Source: CAZWVI01 sp964637165
Lineage (GTDB): Bacteria; Planctomycetota; UBA1135
Assembly (NCBI GenBank): GCA_964637165.1
Contig: CAZWVI010000017.1
Span: forward strand, 1 to 63,455
DNA length: 63,455 nucleotides
Direction: 5' to 3'
Part shown: in pieces, positions 60,944 through 63,455 of the stretch
Layout of the letters: every line of letters starts with the position of its first letter
Numbering within the stretch: position 1 is the first letter of the stretch
Notes under the pieces: model-generated
The model's database searches: none
What the model was told of the DNA's origin: nothing
The model's input: the letters and a program-made list of their open reading frames with translations, nothing else
Program-made: the position numbers and the translations under genes

Positions 60944-62848
60944 ATGAATTTTCTTAGAGATAACTGCCACTGGAAAATCCCAGCATTGGCAGCATTGCTT
61001 TTGTTCTCCCCTATCCTTTTTGCGGATTTTGTTTATGACGATTTAGTTTTGCTGCGCGACAATCCCGCGATATCAAATTGGTCGATACTATGGGAAAGTT
61101 TTACGCGCCCGATGTGGGAGCTCGTTGAAGACCAGCGCACCCACACTGGAGGGTTTTTCAGACCCTTAGGCACTATTAGTTTTTCTATCCTCTGGCACCT
61201 CGGCGATGGCACCGCCTTTCCTTTTCACTTAGCGTCGTGGCTGTTAAATGCACTATGTGCAGGCTTAGTCGGCAGTTTAGCTCTTGCCTTAATTGGAACT
61301 ACGCGCACGGGAATGCTAGCGGGGCTGCTTTTTGCGGTGCACGGAGCCCATGCGGAGCCAGTTGCTTGGGCGTCATCTCTAACCTATTTGCTTGCGTGTA
61401 GTTTTTCCTTACTCAGCTTGCGGGCAATGTTAGCGAGTCGATTTTCTTGGTGTGCGATTTGGGTTTTTTGCGCGATGCTGTCTCAGGAAAGTGCGGCCGG
61501 GACGTGGCTGCTATGCCTAGCTGCGATGCTATGGAAAGATCAAAGACTTCAAGCGATCCGTGAACGCTTCATTAATTACTTGCCGCTCTTGGGTGCCTTG
61601 GCATTAGTTTGGGTTTTACGCACAAATGCCTTTGATAGTGTTTATGCCGGACTCGATCGTCGTATTACTTGGTTTGGGCTAGAACTACGGCAACATCCTG
61701 TCTTAGAGGAACTGGCATTGTCGATGCAAATGCTGGCCGACTACTTGCGCTTTTTGGTATGGCCGTGGCCGCATGCTCCGTTTCACCCCTTAGCAGTTGA
61801 CGTCGGAATTTTTGATGCACAACGCTTCGTGCCGGCCATTTGTGGTCTCCTATCCGCTGCTTGCGCGATGTTCATTTGGTTGCGGCGAGGAAATCGTTCC
61901 GGCAGTATTTTGATTGGACTAGGATTAATGTTTATTGCCTTGGCTCCTGTCATGAAAACATCCAGCCTTGGGCAATTTCCTTTTGAGGAACGCTTCCTCT
62001 ACTTGCCAAGTGCGGGCTTCGCTATATTTCTAGTTGGACTTGTTCCGCGACGCTTCACAGCTATTTTAATTGTATTTGTGACAGCCAATATTGCCTCTAC
62101 AGCTACAACAATCGGTCATTGGAAAAACGAGCAGTCATTATTTAGTTGGGCACGTGATGCTTCACCGAATGCCATGATGTCGTGGAATGAGAGTGGACGA
62201 ATTTTACTGACTGAAGCGCAAACTCTTCCCGGTGGCGATATTCGTCGCCTTAAAATGGCCGCCCAAGCGGAGCAATTTTTTGCTCGTGGGTTAGATTTAA
62301 ATCCTGACAAGTGGTTTATTTCGGCTATTGATCGCCATAATGGCAACGTTGGACTTGCAAATGCTATTCTAGTTTCTGGAGATGTCCAGACTGCAAAATC
62401 CACTTTTGAGAAAATCGTCGAACGTTGGCCAAGTTCTGCGGAAGCTAACTCTGGGCTCGGTTTTTGTTTAGTCAGTATTGCTGAACAAGAACTCGAATTA
62501 GGTATGGAAACCGAAGCTTTTGGCAAGTTGACAAAGGCAATCGATTATTTCGCGGTCACGTTAGAGCAAACACCTTACGTTCTGGAAGTCGTATACGGGA
62601 AAGGGCTCAGTTTGTTTTTGCTCGAGCGGTTTGAAGAATCTGTGCCCCTTCTAAAAAAAGCCTTTGAACAAAATCAGGCAGATCAACGCTACGCTTTCTA
62701 CCTGGCCTCGGCTTATTTTGAATTACAACAGCTGCACTTAGCCCAACAAACATGGGAACGCTTTTTAGAGTCATCTCCGAGTGGTGATAACCATAAGGAC
62801 GTTGAAGCAACGATTACATACTTAAAGGAGTTACAAAAAAATGGATGA
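60944..62848 (+). CDS. TMTC-like polytopic membrane protein with C-terminal TPRs
   Basis: 634 residues. About ten hydrophobic helices, starting with LLFSPILFADFVYDDLVLLRDNPAI, the acidic YDD motif of GT-C/TMTC glycosyltransferases. The C-terminal 230 residues are TPR-like (AEANSGLGFCLVSIAEQELELG, YVLEVVYGKGLSLFLLERFEESVPLLKKAFEQN). It may transfer mannose-type sugars from a lipid carrier to exported proteins. Starts five bases after the M1 peptidase. Confidence 0.78.
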   Translation: MNFLRDNCHWKIPALAALLLFSPILFADFVYDDLVLLRDNPAISNWSILWESFTRPMWELVEDQRTHTGGFFRPLGTISFSILWHLGDGTAFPFHLASWLLNALCAGLVGSLALALIGTTRTGMLAGLLFAVHGAHAEPVAWASSLTYLLACSFSLLSLRAMLASRFSWCAIWVFCAMLSQESAAGTWLLCLAAMLWKDQRLQAIRERFINYLPLLGALALVWVLRTNAFDSVYAGLDRRITWFGLELRQHPVLEELALSMQMLADYLRFLVWPWPHAPFHPLAVDVGIFDAQRFVPAICGLLSAACAMFIWLRRGNRSGSILIGLGLMFIALAPVMKTSSLGQFPFEERFLYLPSAGFAIFLVGLVPRRFTAILIVFVTANIASTATTIGHWKNEQSLFSWARDASPNAMMSWNESGRILLTEAQTLPGGDIRRLKMAAQAEQFFARGLDLNPDKWFISAIDRHNGNVGLANAILVSGDVQTAKSTFEKIVERWPSSAEANSGLGFCLVSIAEQELELGMETEAFGKLTKAIDYFAVTLEQTPYVLEVVYGKGLSLFLLERFEESVPLLKKAFEQNQADQRYAFYLASAYFELQQLHLAQQTWERFLESSPSGDNHKDVEATITYLKELQKNG

Positions 62849-63401
62849 AATTAAAGACGTTAGAAAATACGATGTCGAGCCGGGAGATTTTTTGGTAGCA
62901 ATGACATCAATGGACGATCCTGATTTTAAAGAGAGCATCGTCCTAATCTGCCACGCGAATGAGGACGGCCATTATGGCTTAGTTATCAATAAGGAATTCG
63001 ATTTGCCAGGCTCAACAATTGGCGCCCTTCCAAGAGATTGGCCCAAGTCAAACTACCCTGTTTGTTGGGGTGGACCAGTTGGAAGGGACCACGTTCAAGT
63101 AGTCCACACCGACGTTGAGCTTAAAGTAGGGACGACTCCCATCTGTGAGGGCCTAGTGTTTGGTGGAGATATTGAGTTCCTGAGATATTCCGATGCTCAA
63201 GGTGATAACTTAAGGATTTTCATTGGCTATACAGGCTGGGAACCAGGCCAGTTAGAGGAGGAAATTAGGTTAGAGAAGTGGTTGTGTGCCCCAAGAGATT
63301 CAAAAGTACTGTTTAATAAGTACTATAAAACGCTGTGGGAAAGTTTGATTGATTTCTACTTCCCGGGGAATGACCGATGGTTCGACGCTAGCATGAACTA
63401 G
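62841..63401 (+). CDS. YqgE/AlgH family (UPF0301) protein
   Basis: 186 residues: DFLVAMTSMDDPDFKESIVLICHANEDGHYGLVINK, WGGPVGRDHVQVVH and FIGYTGWEPGQLEEEI, the full family pattern. Regulatory role in some species is reported for AlgH, but the biochemistry is not known. Overlaps the TMTC-like gene by eight bases. Confidence 0.93.
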   Translation: MDEIKDVRKYDVEPGDFLVAMTSMDDPDFKESIVLICHANEDGHYGLVINKEFDLPGSTIGALPRDWPKSNYPVCWGGPVGRDHVQVVHTDVELKVGTTPICEGLVFGGDIEFLRYSDAQGDNLRIFIGYTGWEPGQLEEEIRLEKWLCAPRDSKVLFNKYYKTLWESLIDFYFPGNDRWFDASMN

Positions 63402-63428
63402 GGACACTGACCGCATCCGCTGGGTCAC
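63402..63428 (+). repeat. REP-like 27-base unit at the right edge
   Basis: Begins one base after the yqgE-like stop codon. GGACACTGACCGC...CTGGGTCAC matches the left terminal repeat of the 42585-42752 element at 24 of 27 positions by eye. It may be the start of another full element cut off by the window edge; the remaining 27 bases are A-rich and otherwise featureless. Confidence 0.7.
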
Positions 63429-63455
63429 AAAGTAGCAAAAAAAGGATGGCGGAAA

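Overview
The window most resembles a chromosome segment of a marine or aquatic planctomycete-like bacterium (phylum Planctomycetota). This is inferred from gene content only. The signs are many lipoproteins with signal peptides and no recognisable family, a secreted-protein style typical of marine planctomycete lineages in the broken gene at 29040-30216, a DUF6677-like membrane protein, a probable DUF1570-like C-terminus at the left edge, weak Shine-Dalgarno sites, frequent GTG/TTG starts and tightly overlapping genes. Peptidoglycan genes (murD, ddl) are present. Base composition looks close to half GC. There is no phage, CRISPR array, rRNA or full-length transposase gene.

Layout. 1-2.8 kb: end of a larger gene, a DEDDh exonuclease with a WYL-like tail, an NYN-domain protein with a strong terminator, and a lipoprotein. 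2.8-7.6 kb (minus): an operon of glycosylasparaginase, hyuA and hyuB, preceded by a hairpin-rich leader ending in a terminator-like hairpin. 7.6-21 kb: an arsenosugar / rSAM-selenodomain neighbourhood. It holds a family-2 glycosyltransferase, two giant secreted beta-propeller paralogs, an ICMT-like methyltransferase, two membrane iron-sulfur proteins, the radical SAM enzyme ArsS, the arsenic methyltransferase ArsM, a TVP38-type membrane protein and a GST. Divergent from these lie an AhpD-like peroxidase with an in-frame UGA at the second redox cysteine (selenoprotein) and a DUF2064 nucleotidyl/glycosyl transferase. 21-25.5 kb (minus): hpt, rluA, truD (with an Arg/Gly-rich tail), mtnP and yigZ. 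25.7-28.8 kb: an HD-GYP response regulator, a HupE-type transporter, an alkyltransferase-like protein and a bifunctional-nuclease family protein. 28.9-30.5 kb: two tRNA-Ser genes flanking a secreted-protein gene broken by three frameshifts. 30.5-35 kb: murD, mcsA, clpC. 35-42.6 kb: MATE transporter, lipoproteins, dprA, a sulfatase-fold lipoprotein, small membrane proteins and a YbgC thioesterase. 42.6-48.2 kb: a small palindromic element, then a complete iscR-iscS-iscU-iscA-hscB-hscA-fdx-iscX operon. 48.2-63.4 kb: an amino-acid dehydrogenase, a HEAT lipoprotein, a galactokinase-like kinase, a PPIase/double-ABC/amidinotransferase operon, ddl, an M1 peptidase, a TMTC-like TPR protein and YqgE.

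The strongest result is the arsenosugar region. ArsM would make dimethylarsenite, and ArsS would add the deoxyadenosyl group. The divergent gene at 19817-20362 reads through a UGA (codon 82) with AhpD catalytic spacing kept (Glu67, Cys79, Sec82, His86) and a bacterial-type SECIS hairpin just downstream. The 44-bp divergent promoter region carries two overlapping, mutually exclusive inverted repeats, one of which would cover the ribosome binding site. Other points are a 27-bp palindromic repeat family found at gene 3' ends, once as a perfect-length inverted pair forming a 168-bp MITE-like element, and a probably leaderless iscR with a palindrome inside its promoter. No gene-free stretch exceeds about 225 bp apart from the pseudogene interval.
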